Shown here piece after piece: positions 31,820 through 42,427 of a stretch of 64,000 nt of DNA (position 1 is the stretch's first letter; the number at the start of each line of letters is the position of its first letter). Below the pieces are notes generated by a model that had not been told where the DNA came from, did not search any database, and was given only the letters and a program-made list of their open reading frames with translations. Made by a program: the position numbers and the translations under genes. The DNA is from Oncomelania hupensis (Eukaryota; Mollusca; Gastropoda; Littorinimorpha; Pomatiopsidae), in NCBI GenBank assembly GCA_036898135.1, contig CM072522.1, forward strand, positions 4,146,421-4,210,420, read 5' to 3'.

Positions 31820-32126
31820 TGCTCTCATAAGCAACGCACTCCCCCAAAACATGTAGGATAGCACGAAGCCCATGATGAGACCACTAGTACGTCATCGTAG
31901 GGACAGCACCCGAATCCTCATTTTTGCTCGAAAAATGGCTCTTTTCTTCATAAAATTAATGTAGATGTAAATGAAAGAGCCACACACAGACCTAAAATCA
32001 GTAGCGCTAGTAGGCATGATGCAGAGCTCATGAAGTCAGTCAGGCAGTAATTAGCGAAAATCACGGAGCGATATCAGACACGTCTTACTCCGACGAGCGC
32101 TATGCACACACTCTAATATTCCGAGA

Positions 32127-32187
32127 GAAAGGTTGTGTTCGTTGTGTGATTTAAATGAAATAATCAATCAATAAATATCAGTCATCA
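32127..32187 (+). repeat. 3' terminal piece of LINE Y
   Basis: Lies directly after the second copy of the family-X target duplication and ends in AATAATCAATCAATAAAT-type tail sequence, so it is most simply the displaced 3' end of the LINE at 22985-24063. Confidence 0.5.
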
Positions 32188-33162
32188 AAAGCCTGTATGA
32201 CAATGCTACCAGTGCAGTCCTCCATAACAGCGCCATCAGAAACTGGTTCAGAACAACAATTGGTGTGCGTCAAGGATGCCTACACTCTCCAACACTCTTC
32301 AACATCTTCCTAGAGCGCATCATGTCAGATGCCCTTGCAAATCACGAAGGCACAATCAGCATAAGGGGTAGAGCAATTTCCAACCTTTGTTTTGCGGATG
32401 ATATTGATTGATTGAGGGCAGAAAGATGGAGTACGCTGGTTAACTCATTGAAGTCATGACGTTAACGGTTTTATGGCACTCACGGAGCCGCAGAGGAGCG
32501 TGCCGTAGCTATGTTTACGTCCTTGTTTACATTTTTTGGTATAACAGAAAATGAGTACCAAGGGAAGTAAGCAATACACATACTTGAAAGGGGTCTTTTT
32601 AGAGTAGATTGCTTCCCTTTGACCATATTTTTAACAAAGATATCATTTTTATTTTATTTTATTCTAAGACTCCAGTTTTGTTCGGAAAATTTTGTTTTAC
32701 AATATTACAGTGAAGTATCATAGTTATGTGACAAATTGCTTTTTAGATTGTGCTTTCATGATTATTTTTGTGTAAAATTCATTTCTACAGTGTTTTTACA
32801 TCATAAAAACAAGAGAATCAAATATTTTCGTAACAAAAATGGGTGCAACATAAGTATAGGTAGTGTGCTTCTTAAAAAAAAGTGTTATTTTTCAAAAGTG
32901 ATGTGTTTTTGGTACAAAATATCTTTTTTCTGGAGGATTATAGAAGATTGGTGGTAAGTGAAATTAAAAATACATACGTAACTTTCATTTCCAATTTATT
33001 TTATGTTTCTATGTTGTCTATATTTGGTGTGATTTTTTAAAAATAGCCTAAAATCCTGCGATTCTGGAATGATGCCGAGTCTGGCACTCTGCGACTTCAA
33101 TAAGTTAAACAATCATCTGTGGTGCCCCTATGACCTCTGAGTTATGGGATAGGATAGGATAG
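32188..33162 (+). mobile_element. RTE-like fragment carrying a TTAA-type MITE
   Basis: Bases 32188-32410 encode RT palm (SLYDNATSAVLHNSAIRNWF, GVRQGCLHSPTLFNIF, FADDID). An internal deletion joins this to the C-terminal AERWSTLV at 32416-32443. After the MITE (32444-33104) the RTE 3' end resumes with ACAATCATCTGTGGTGCCCC and the GGGATAGGATAGGATAGG tail at 33145-33162. Confidence 0.85.
32444..33104. mobile_element. piggyBac-like MITE of 661 bases with TTAA duplication
   Basis: The insertion interrupts the RTE-like sequence exactly at a TTAA, which is duplicated at 32440-32443 and 33105-33108. The termini read CTCATTGAAGTC and, reversed, CTTATTGAAGTC (11 of 12 identical). The uninterrupted RTE-like sequence in other copies contains a single TTAA at this place. 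There is no transposase gene; a 73-codon ORF (32736-32957) is AT-rich and unconvincing. Confidence 0.8.
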
Positions 33163-33182
33163 GTGATGAATTCAATTATTTG

Positions 33183-33305
33183 TTTAATTTTGCTAATCCC
33201 CTTGTAAAAAACAACAGATTTTCCCTATTGCCACAATATTTTAGGAATCGCCCAAATGTCCTCAAATTAAATGAGCTAATGAACTCAAAATCGAAAAGCA
33301 TTATT
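33183..33305 (+). pseudogene. LINE ORF2 C-terminal remnant
   Basis: Encodes LLPQYFRNRPNVLKLNELMN, which resembles the extreme C-termini of LINE ORF2 proteins such as FIRNPNAFSFNILLSS in family X. Too short to assign to a family. Confidence 0.5.
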
Positions 33306-33642
33306 ATTATTATTTTTCCTCAAATGTTTCAATACTGTTTGGTGGTCATTCGTGTGTACTTTATTGTTCTTGCATTCTGTACCTTGTTCTTTCACAAGTA
33401 TCCACAAAGTAAACATTATGAATTTTGGTTCAGTTATTCTTGATATAAAGCCAAAAGTGTGTTTTGAACACAAAAAAGGGAAATTCTGAGTGATGGACTG
33501 ACCGACTGACCAAATAGCTGACAACAGGACTGCCACTGAAGGATGATTTGTACATGTAATCTAACAAAATTGCTTCAGCCATTTTTGAAATATTAAACAA
33601 AATGTGTTTAGCAACAAAATAACTTCCAGTTAGATAGATGGA
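33306..33642. other. No gene recognised
   Basis: Starts with a short (ATT)n run. The rest is AT-rich without supported features. Confidence 0.3.
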
Positions 33643-33890
33643 TAATCCATAGGGTCCAGGAGGCTGCCGAGCCGAGGACCACATAAAACTATTCAATATC
33701 AGACTAGACCGCTAACACATTAAAATATGATAAAAGATGAACATAAAACTAGCTTTACTAACAAAATTTAACCAAGCACACAATCAAGATGACATGACCA
33801 TATCCAGTAAAACGAACCATCATGTAAAAATGTAAACAGGTTTTGAACCATTGCAGACTTTAAAAATCTAATTAAAAGGTATCCAACCAA
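33643..33890 (-). repeat. I/Jockey-like LINE, 3' end fragment
   Basis: Minus-strand match to the ORF2 end and 3' UTR of the LINE at 18140-21770 and to the fragment at 3458-3684, ending in GTGGTCCTCGGCTCGG and GGACCCTATGGATTATCC. 5'-truncated. Confidence 0.7.
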
Positions 33891-34065
33891 AATTACCTTG
33901 ACCTTGACCTTGCTGTAGAGCAAATGTGATAGCACAGGAGGCAGGCAACTAATCTAGGGAATGTTCCTATGAAGTTTGGTCAAAATCTGTTCAGTGGTTT
34001 TTTGAGATTAACAAATGTCAGTAAAAAAAAATTATAACAGGCTGCTCTACCCATCTAATGGTCCA
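33891..34065 (+). repeat. Putative SINE with TTGACC repeats
   Basis: Begins with three copies of CTTGAC(C) and continues with CCTATGAAGTTTGGTCAAAA and TCTGTTCAGTGGTTTTTTGA, a block I recall as common to interspersed repeats of invertebrates. Its last part recurs at 22786-22850. No promoter boxes are clear. Confidence 0.4.
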
Positions 34066-34239
34066 ACCGATCGACATTCGGATTACCCCCGACTATTTCA
34101 AAGTATTTCAAGATAAGTCTGGAAATACAAAAAATATACATCTGAATTTTTAAGTATGAAATAGTAAATTATAACAACAAAAAAGAAGAAGATAATTGTT
34201 TAGACGAACGTCATACACATTCCAATCAATGATATGACT
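34066..34239. other. No feature recognised
   Basis: AT-rich sequence between a repeat and the start of an RTE-like endonuclease fragment. Confidence 0.3.
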
Positions 34240-34322
34240 TTTAGTTAAAGTACTGACCAAGTGCCGAAGAAGGACATAGTCATAGTTGAAGGCAACTGGA
34301 ATGCCAAGGTTGGCCCAGATGC

Positions 34323-35887
34323 TGTGATGATATTCTGGGGAAGATACGATTATCTTACTAGGTGGTAAGACTTATTGATAGATGGGCAATGTGCTACCAC
34401 TATCGGTCGTTCTTTTACCAGTATTCCTAAAGTTGTGTGAGAGACAGATCACGGCACTTTGGTCACATAAAATTTATATTTGTTCTCGGGAATTTTAGTA
34501 TCCTTTGGCTCAACTTGAGAACCGTTAATTACTAATCAAAAGACTAGATTATTATGTCTCGAGAGAAGAAAACTAATAGCTACACAACAATACAAATAGA
34601 ATGACACCAGTCACATGTATGTAATTTCACTTTTTATATATTCAACACAAACTTTAACATTTCTGCATTAACCGGTAATTTAATAAGTAATATAGTTCAA
34701 CGTGCTGGGAGAGTTCGTTAACAGGGTTTATTCATCCTGTGCTAACTGTAGTTATGATCTTCACTGTTCGTAGTTTTCTAAATTCGAGTGGTTTTCTATA
34801 CGTTTCTCGAGGGTGGGACTCAGTTCCTTGGCGGGTGACTTATCTACAGTGAGTCGAGTCGCCCTTGTAGCTGTGGGGTTCGGACGTGGCCAGGTAGACT
34901 CTGGATTGTTCTCCTTTTGTTACCACTGGAGCGACGGTCAGGCGTTCGTCTCCACAAACATGATCCCAGGTCCGACCTGTAAAAGTCGGAGCTCTGGCTA
35001 CAGTATTCTCGTTAGCTATAAGTGTGCGGTCTCCTCTGCAAAGTGTCTATAGCATCAGACACCTGCAGGGTTCCCATATGCACAATTCAATTCGAATCTT
35101 AAGGCTAAGATACATCAATCCACATGCATACTGTCTCAGAAACAATAATCTGTTTCTGTAACTATATATATATCAAGAACATATTATTTATACATGGCAA
35201 TCAATATACAATAAACATACACATATCAAAACTACTAGTGTTATCTTACTTGTAGACTCTGGGACTCGTGAAATCGTCTTTTACGTCTCTAGCACTCTCT
35301 CGATGAGATGGAGATAGACGAACACTGCAGTTTGTTCCTTTAGTTGACCCGCACAGCTGGACGGTTGGTTTGTGACTGACCAGCTGAGATTTGGTCCCCA
35401 AAGGTATGCAAAAGTTCCTAGTGGTCTTCTGACCAATCGTTTTTAGCCCTCGTTTTCGTTAATCTCGCATATACGAGATTAATCGTTTTGTTATGCATAT
35501 TTTCTCCCCCGTGTTCTAGTCACTGGACGCGCATAATTATATTTGAAGTGGAATGTCAGAAGTAGGGTGCGGAAAGGATGCTATAACGCTTACGCGGAGT
35601 ATAGGCTATTTAGTGTCTCGGTGACTCTGGTCACCGTTGACGTTATTTAACGAAGACAACGTTGTGATTAGTTTTTGACTAGAGTATGCTATTTAACATT
35701 CTTGGTCGCTCTGGCTGTTGATGGTATCGGTAGTATCGGCGGTGTGACTGTTTCCAGGAAGTTAATTTGCCATGTGTGTGCTGCTTGTTAGCTAACTGTT
35801 GTATTAATGTCCAGTTCCATTCGATGGTATCTCTGTTTCGCTAAGCTAATTTCCTACATGTTTGTCGTCAATATTTCTGCTGTTACA
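34323..35887. mobile_element. Solo LTR, 1565 bases, 5-base target duplication
   Basis: The RTE-like endonuclease frame is interrupted by a segment starting TGTGATGATA and ending CTGCTGTTACA, with the TG...CA ends of an LTR. GATGC occurs on both sides (34318-34322 and 35888-35892). No gag or pol sequence is present, so a solo LTR left by recombination is the best reading. It does not match the LTR at 8021. Gypsy and BEL/Pao both make 5-base duplications, so the superfamily is open. Confidence 0.75.
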
Positions 35888-35892
35888 GATGC

Positions 35893-37205
35893 GCACCTGG
35901 GGAGACACATGTGGACCCCACTGCAACAACGAGACAAATGACAGGGGTCTGAGACTGTTGGAGTTTGCCAGATACAACAATCTGATACTGGCAAACACGC
36001 TTGGTCTCCACAAAAAAATCCAGACGATGGACATGGCACAGTTCCGGCGGGGAGCATCACAACCAGATCCACTACATTATGGTCAAGAAACGCTTCAGAT
36101 CAAGCATCAACATTGGCAGGACATGCACTTTTCCAGGAGCAGACATCTGATGTGACCATGATCTCGTGATGATGTCTTTCCGGCTCCACTTGAAGAGAGT
36201 AAACACAGCAAAGTGCACTAGACTGAAGTTTGACCTTGATAAACTGCAAGACCCGGAGGTGGCGGAAATATTTCAGGCCACAATTGGAGGGAAATTTGCA
36301 CCACTGCTCATTTTGGGAGCTAGTGAAGTAGATGTCAACACCATGACCACCACCTTCAACTCAGCTGTGACAGATGCCACCACAGAGATCCTTGGAAAGC
36401 ACCGGCCAAAGAAGAAGCTGTGGATTACACCTGAACTTTTGGACCTGTGTGATAAACGAAGAGAGATGAAAAAGAAAAGAACACCTCACAGGGAGCTGAT
36501 GCTTACCGAAAAATCAACTATGACATCCGGAAAGGCATGCGCACAGCAAAGAATAAATGGATAGAAGATCAATGCCAGGAAATAGAGAACAGTCTGAACA
36601 AGAACAACAGCAGATGGTGAAGCGACTGACAAGTGTTAAACAGCCCAAGGTCTTCACGATCCAAAGCAAGTCTGGCATATGCCTTACAGAAGAACAAGAA
36701 GTCTTGGACAGATGGACAGAGTATTGCTCTGACCTTTACAACCACACACCAAATGGAGACCCATCAGTTCTAGCATGTCCCCAGAACAGAGAAGAAGAAA
36801 TCCTCCCAATTCTCTGAGAAGAAGTTGAGGCAGCAGTGCAATCACTGAAGAAAGGGAAGTCAGTGGGAGTGGACAACATACCCGTGGAACTGCTTCAAGC
36901 AGGAGGAGAAGCGATGATTGACGCCCTCACCATTATCTGTAACAAGATCTGGCAGAGTGGGGAGTGGCCTACACCATGGACCCAGTCGTTTGTCATCACT
37001 CTTCCCAAAAAAGGTATCCTTCAGGAATGTGAAAATTACCGCACCATCAGCCATCTCAGCAAGGTCCTCCTCAAAATAATACTCAACAGGTTGAAATCCC
37101 AAGATGAACAAATCATAGCTGAAGAACAAGCAGGATTCATGGCAGGACGAAGTACCACTGAACAGATTTTCAAACCTCAGAATAATCTGCAAGAAATACC
37201 TACAG
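35893..37205 (+). pseudogene. RTE-like endonuclease end and RT start, broken
   Basis: The endonuclease part gives NNETNDRGLRLLEFARYNNL then, in another frame, QIDYIM-like residues and CDHDLVMMSFRLHL; frames change near 36060 and 36160. The linker (KLRLKFDLDKLQDPEVAE-like, KKKLWITPELLDLCDKRREM) is at 36166-36564. RT begins at 36557-37205 with DRWTEYCSDLYNHTPNGDPS, KGKSVGVDNIPVELLQAGG, SGEWPTPWTQSFVITLPKKG and EEQAGFMAGRSTTEQIF. A stop at 36817 breaks the frame. It is the plus-strand counterpart of 13913-14950. Confidence 0.82.
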
Positions 37206-37425
37206 AGATAGGTAAAATGGGCTTTAAGCCCCTTTGTTTTTTCTAACGCTATTTTATTGCAATATAGGGCTGTTTTATGGGCATTTTAAAAAAATCCGGC
37301 ATTTGCTAAATATAATATATATTTGTATATCTTGCGTCTTTGGTTAAAACAAAAAAATTACAACCCTTCTTCAATTATTTGAGGCATATCTGACTCAAAC
37401 ACTTAAAAAAAAAGCATTCATTCCC
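37206..37425. other. Flank between RTE-like fragment and hAT element
   Basis: AT-rich; no feature recognised. Confidence 0.3.
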
Positions 37426-37431
37426 TGCACA

Positions 37432-38752
37432 CAGACCTGCCAACCCCAGTAAGGACTCGATAGTAATCAAATAAAATTTTGATAGTATTTTTAATAAAAC
37501 AATAGTATTTTGAAAACGACAAAAAACATAATTACAAAGCGGCGTCGGTTTTACGTCATTTACACCTTGAGTGTAACTAAACCTTTATTTTTAATAATTA
37601 AAAGTCTTCGCATGGTATCTCTTAAATGCTGCAGTATCTCAATTCATGTCTATTTCCAGTACTTAGTGTTCTTCACACTAGTTCCACAAAAAATCAATGT
37701 ATAAGGCTTTTCAACTGCTAGAAGGACAAGTGGGGGTGGAGCATGTTGCTGAAGTAGCAGCTGCACTCTGCTGCATTTTGGTAGCCGACTTGCATTTTTT
37801 CAGAAACTGTTCTGAAAATTCTCTCTCATAGCATGGCCCTTCCTTTTTCCAACTGCACATTCGTTAATTATAGCAGTCGTCTTGGTTCTAGCTGAACCAT
37901 AGCTCTTTGCAATTTCACTGTAGGGAACTTTTTTTTTTTTGAAAAGTTGTCCAGCATGGTCCGATGCCGAATTAGGCACATTATGCTCCACCAGAAATGC
38001 AGTAAAATATGCCTCACTTCGAATTGTTTTCAAGTCAGCATCTTTCGTTGAGACATAGCTAGCGATTGACGAAGCATTTTTCAATGCCGAAGCCTTTGCA
38101 ATATTCCTCTTTGACTGGACATGTTTTTTCACATCATCGAAACCGCCATGCGCGACTGAAAAATCGAACTCACAGACACGGCATCGAGCGTATTTGCTGT
38201 TGACTTTTGATGCGACGATGCAAGGATAATCCTTAGAGTAAGAAGGAAGAAAGTTTTGCTGCCTCCTCTGTTTTTTAGAAGCGATTTCAGCAGTAGCAGG
38301 GGGAGATTTACTAATGCGTTTCCCCTGCCTACCTCTGCCCGCCATGTTTTTCTTTGCTTGAGAAAAAATGTATACCATTGGTGGTTCAGGAAATCAACGC
38401 GACCATTGATTGGACAAAACTGTATGCAAATAGGTTTATTCTTTTTCCGGTCTTCTGATAGTATTATAGGCATCGCACACGATGCAGCCAGTGCGCGACC
38501 AATCAGAAGGGTTCGCTTTTATTTTGTATTGTCAAAACTCGCGACTTGGCCTACCATATCGCTGGCTGCGTCGTGTGCGATGGCTGTTAACAGTGCTGTA
38601 ACTGTTGTACCGATAAACCAGATTTAGGGTTCACAAAGACCTATGATCGTTTTTTTTAACTCATCGTATTATTTTCTAAATCGTCGTAATTTCGTATTTT
38701 TTCAATTTCATCGTAAAATAATACGGTCAAATCGTACTGGTTGGCAGGTCTG
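37432..38752. mobile_element. hAT-like DNA transposon, internally deleted
   Basis: The termini CAGACCTGCCAACC are exactly inverted at both ends (14 bases) and flanked by TGCACA (37426-37431 and 38753-38758). Inside there is one transposase-like ORF on the minus strand (37800-38378) covering only an N-terminal region, so the element is non-autonomous. A hAT duplication is usually 8 bases; only six match here. Confidence 0.75.
37800..38345 (-). pseudogene. hAT-like transposase N-terminal part with BED-type zinc finger
   Basis: Starts at ATG 38345 (MAGRGRQGKR). It has a basic N-terminus, then YARCRVCEFDFSVAHGGFDDVKKHVQSKRN, a CX2C...HX4-5H arrangement like BED/TTF-type fingers, then ALKNASSIASY and EAYFTAFLVEHNVPNSASDH, which recall the N-terminal region of KIAA1586/ZMYM-type hAT proteins. 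A run of lysines (FKKKKVP) probably marks a local frameshift, and the ORF ends before the catalytic RNase-H-like fold. It would have been a DNA-binding transposase. It lies between perfect inverted termini, which supports the assignment. Confidence 0.65.
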
Positions 38753-38758
38753 TGCACA

Positions 38759-39275
38759 ACACCAAGCACGCACAAGCCCACATTAAGCTGGGTTTGTAGT
38801 AAATAAAATACTGTATGCGTTTACTATTTTCTCACGCACTAAGCTAGCCTTGACACACAAACTATAGGACAGAATTGTGAGCATGTGCACAAGCCCACAT
38901 TAAGCTGGGTTTGTAGTAAATAAAATACTGTATGCGTTTACTATTTTCTCACGCACTAAGCTAGCCTTGACACACAAAGTATTTAACAGAATTGTGAGCA
39001 TGCGCATTGCTGTTGCACTATAAATAATCACGGGTTTTCTACAGTATTCACCCAGACACATAAACACATATTTCCTCATGCACCCAGGTAACCTTGAAAT
39101 GCATTCTTGGTGATGCACTCTCCTGTAGCACTATAAATAATCTGTTTTTCTTTTTATTATCTATACATTATTCACCTGAACACACAAACACAGGATAGTG
39201 GTATTGTCTATTTTAGTTCCAACACGGTAATTGTAATCATAGCCCTATTTGTTAGTCCGTATATTTATCGCCTAT
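38759..39275. repeat. 117-base tandem duplication and non-coding flank
   Basis: A 117-base unit starting CACAAGCCCACATTAAGC at 38771 repeats at 38888 almost unchanged. A weaker third trace (CTACAGTATTCACCCAGACA) follows at about 39040. No coding sequence is present. Confidence 0.75.
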
Positions 39276-39415
39276 GGCTTCCGAAGCGATGACGTCACAC
39301 GCCTATTATCGCCCTTGCCAGCGGTAATGTGTGATGCCTACGTGTATCCACAACGTTAACAGCCTCAGCTTATCATCTCGACTTCTTCTTCGTGTTTTTC
39401 TTATATTTGCGCAAA

Positions 39416-39637
39416 ATGGTAAACAGCTGTTGTGTTAAAGGTTGTCATAACAGGTCAGATAGAGAAAAAAACACAAAAGTTTTTTCTCTGTGCCGACCGT
39501 TTTGCATGGTAAAGGAAAAGAAATGGAAGAGCTATCAGCACGACGTCGCCGAGAATGGCTGGCACAACTTCAACTTAAAACATTGACGTTGGAAAGCACA
39601 GCAAGACGGACTGTGTGTTCTGATCACTTTCTTGAAG
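39416..39637 (+). pseudogene. ISL2EU-like transposase exon 1: THAP zinc finger
   Basis: Starts at ATG 39416 (MVNSCCVKGCHNRSD) and ends at a donor (GAAG/GTATCA). It encodes a THAP domain with the paired cysteines in CCVKGC and the final CSDHF block in TARRTVCSDHFLEG. About two extra bases near 39495 shift the frame between these halves. THAP domains bind DNA with a C2CH zinc centre, here presumably the element termini. Confidence 0.75.
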
Positions 39638-40023
39638 GTATCAACAGATATTTTAATTATAAAACAACTCGACAACAAATCAAATGCCCCATTTTTTACT
39701 GTTATTTTATGCTTGCATTGGTTCAAGGTTCATGTTAATTGGTAAAATCTCACACGATTAAATATTTATTAGGATAGTAGGCCTACTTATACTTTTGCCT
39801 TTTTTTCTAGGATAAAAATAAAATCTAACATAAAAGCTAATTAAAATTAAGCATTAGCTCTTTTCACTTTCTGTCCTTAACCTTATAATTATATTTCCTA
39901 TTTTGCCTTTGCTTATCAGTGCCTTTATTCCAGAAAGATTATATCCTAATTAACTGTGAAAGATTGTTTGAAATAATATTTTCTCCAAAGAAATTAATGT
40001 TGTAATTTTTTTCCACTGTACAG

Positions 40024-41262
40024 GCAAACCTGCTTACATTGGTCTTGTGAATCATCCAGATTGGAAACCAACATTAAAGCTTGGGCATGAGAGCGTGAAA
40101 GCAGCTGATGGGTCAAGATTCCATAGGCTTAGTAAACGAAGGTCTGCACAGACAGTGTCAACCACGTCAACAGAGGCCACTGTTACAGATTCCTGTGACA
40201 CCTACTCTTACAGCCCACCAGATATCGATGAAAACGGAGGGACATATATACAGACACATTTTGTTCAGCAGTATGACAGTTGACGAAGAAAAATCATTCG
40301 ACAAGAATTAAATCGCCTAATGGTTGAAAACATGGAGTTGAAAGAAAAATTGAGTACAAAGGAACTCACTTTGGAATCTTTAGGAGATAAAGAAGACAGA
40401 GTATTATATTTTACTGGTATCAGTGACTTTTTAACGTTATGTACCATTTTTAACTTTGTGAAAACTTCCATGCCTTTTGATAACAGACGCTCTCTCTCAA
40501 CATTCCAAGCATTTCTGTTAACAATGATTCACATCCGATTGAACACGCCACTGCAGCATCTAGCCTACATTTTTTCTGTATCCAGAACCACAGCATCTAA
40601 AGTTTTTCATGAAACAATTCATGTCTTATATCATAGACTGAAGCCCATGGTCTTTTGGCCGGACAGAGAAAGTTAAGAACCAGTCTACCAGAACAGTTCT
40701 TGCAGAAACCTTGGAGACGTGTTGCATCAATTATTGACTGCTTTGAAATTTTCATTGAAAGGCCCTCAACAGCTGAATCTAGTGCACTTACATGGTCACA
40801 CTATAAACATAATAATACTGTTAAATATTTAATATCAATTACTCCACAAGGGCACATTTCATTTTTATCCAGGGGCTGGGGTGGTCGAGTAAGTGATAAG
40901 AAAATAACTGAAAATTGTGGTTACTTGGATAATCTTCCAAATGATCTAATTTTAGCAGATAGAGGCTTTGACATTTCTGAGTTGGTGGCAATGAGAGCTG
41001 CAGAAGTCAGAATACCTGTTTTCACTAGAGGTAAAAGTCAGTTATCTGCTGCAGAAATTGAAGCTACAAGAAACATTGTACGACTAAGAATACATGTAGA
41101 AAGAGTAATTGGCCTTGTATGTAAAAAGTATACCATACTCAGTGACACTGTACCTATACTATAGAGCTGCTTTTTGTACGTGAAGGTGAAAATGTTACAA
41201 CCTTAGACAAAATTGCCATGGTTGCTTGTGCTTTAGTAAATATGTGCCCTGCAATCATTTGA
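40024..41262 (+). pseudogene. ISL2EU-like transposase exon 2: DDE_Tnp_4 nuclease
   Basis: The exon follows acceptor CTGTACAG. It continues THAP-type sequence (GKPAYIGLVNHPDW), a short coiled coil (ENMELKEKLSTKELTLESL), a helix-turn-helix (FQAFLLTMIHIRLNTPLQHL) and the DDE_Tnp_4 nuclease. That nuclease has acidic residues in [25 protein letters not shown] and the final [11 protein letters not shown]. It ends at TGA 41260-41262 (ALVNMCPAII). Breaks: TGA at 40281-40283, a one-base loss near 40670 and a frameshift near 41160. The three catalytic residues are still visible, so decay is moderate. Confidence 0.82.
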
Positions 41263-42268
41263 CATACATGTGTAATTGGCCATGTTCAGCAATTTTTGTT
41301 CCCCCAAACATTGTTAAATGCAGCAATAGTGACTGTGCACAGTATTTTTTGTTATGACATTTGGGAGAAGAGTTAAAGACTACATTTCTCAACAGCAATT
41401 CACTGAAGAGTTCAAAAGATAAATAAAAAATAAATTTAAAAAAGTGTGTAAATTATACTCTTTATTATGCATAAATCATGTCTACTTATACTGTTCTAGT
41501 CTGGTGTATATAATGAAATAAATCAATAAATAAATGAAGTTTCTAAGCATATTGAGTAAATAAATGTATCACAAGGGGCAACATTATTAATTTCTGGGCT
41601 AATTCTTATAATGCTGGTACTTATTTAGTAATTATAAAATGTAGTTGTACAGTATCAAGTATTGTCTTTATGCCTAGATTAATAATAACAAATATATTGA
41701 ATATTAAAATGACATAAATAATATAATGCTCTTCCCGAATTTAAGTGAAATGCTACATTGCAGGTTGTTTTGTTAAAAGTGATCTATTAATAAGAATAGT
41801 ACAAATCTAGGATGAATTGTTATCCTTTATTGTGTTCAATTTTGCATTAAGTATATCATATAAGAGAAATATAATTAATTTTGCAGCTTGTGTATTAACA
41901 TTATCAATTCCTTTTACATTTTGTATATTTGTAAAAGCTTGTTTTTTAATATAGTATTTTATCAATGTATTAATCACCTAGATGCCTTGTTAGCATAATA
42001 CATGTATTTGTTAAAGTATTGAATTATATATTTGGTCTTCAATTCATCAGTTCACCCATGTTAATGTTTTTACATAATTATTAATATATAAAAAATTAAA
42101 TTGTACTAATGAAGCATGTAGTATACAACTACACTGTGTTAAAAAGGAGAATGTTTGTTTACATTGACAATTTACTAGGTTGAGGCCTTGAATATCTAGC
42201 CATGTGTGCACTTACCACAAATAAACATGCTAGAATCTATAACTCAATACTTATTTTAATAACATTAA
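41263..42268. other. AT-rich interior of the ISL2EU-like element
   Basis: No ORF above chance is seen. If the second gene of the element was once here, all but its first exon has been lost or is too decayed to see. Confidence 0.4.
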
Positions 42269-42427
42269 AAAAATGTCAGACAGGGTTGGAAACGACAAAT
42301 GAGCAGGTACTTCGTAAAGATCGTGACCGTCTATGTCAGCTAACTTTTTTGAATACCTAGCTTTTGCGTCTGGTGCAAGATTTTCAACGTAATTCTTGAG
42401 GACTGAGCCTACACTTTTAGACGCCAT
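42269..42427 (-). pseudogene. First exon of the second ISL2EU-type gene (YqaJ-exonuclease partner)
   Basis: The minus strand from ATG 42427 encodes MASKSVGSVLKNYVENLAPD, ARYSKKLADIDGHDLYEVPA and LSFPTLSDIF, then runs into stops. As I recall, ISL2EU elements carry a second protein with a YqaJ-type nuclease whose N-terminus has this RY.KKL...DPYE texture. Position at the opposite end and opposite strand from the transposase fits. The nuclease domain itself is not seen, so function is inferred. Confidence 0.45.

Larger units (their letters stand above)
30568..31951 (-). pseudogene. Family X ORF1 (copy 1) with 2A motif, split by an L2-like end
   Basis: It probably starts at ATG 31951 (MKKRA, as in copy 2), with an upstream frame disruption before MGFVLSYMFWGSALLMRAGD at 31873. 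The hydrophobic segment is followed by the 2A-type motif GDVDLNPGP (31793-31819). Next come a coiled coil (KLNVMDSSMNGKLDDMKADV...GLKKEIEKLERSNDALLKRV) and an L1-ORF1-type core (GRSRRNNLLFYGLD, FDLVHRVSSKPN). The L2-like end at 30832-31311 interrupts it; the C-terminus resumes at 30568-30827 (FIGEDFTRGEREVRKKLTKL, VDGKKCFLSADGKSLV). It would be an RNA-binding chaperone of the LINE particle. Confidence 0.85.
24077..32113 (-). mobile_element. LINE family X, copy 1, nearly full length, with three nested insertions
   Basis: The element is bounded by a 13-base target duplication TAATATTCCGAGA (24064-24076 and 32114-32126), lying in the 3' region of LINE Y. After removing the hAT (26691-27777), the Rex1/CR1-group LINE (28219-29547) and the L2-like end (30832-31311), about 5.1 kb remain: 5' UTR, ORF1 with a 2A motif, ORF2 with endonuclease and RT, and a 3' end with a (CGTAAT)n-type tail at 24077-24092. 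The 5' end, GAGTGTGTGC on the minus strand, agrees with copy 2 at 55324. It is an APE-type LINE; the clade is not settled from the sequence alone. Confidence 0.9.
34240..37205 (+). mobile_element. RTE-like LINE middle part carrying a solo LTR
   Basis: The plus strand has an endonuclease piece at 34248-34322 (DQVPKKDIVIVEGNWNAKVG), then a 1565-base solo LTR (34323-35887), and then the rest of the endonuclease and the RT N-terminal half (35893-37205). Similarity to the RTE family stops at 37205. Both ends are truncated. Confidence 0.85.

Noticed and set aside
38771..39004. CRISPR-like array
   Set aside because: Only two 117-base head-to-tail copies with no spacers; a simple tandem duplication in a eukaryotic genome.
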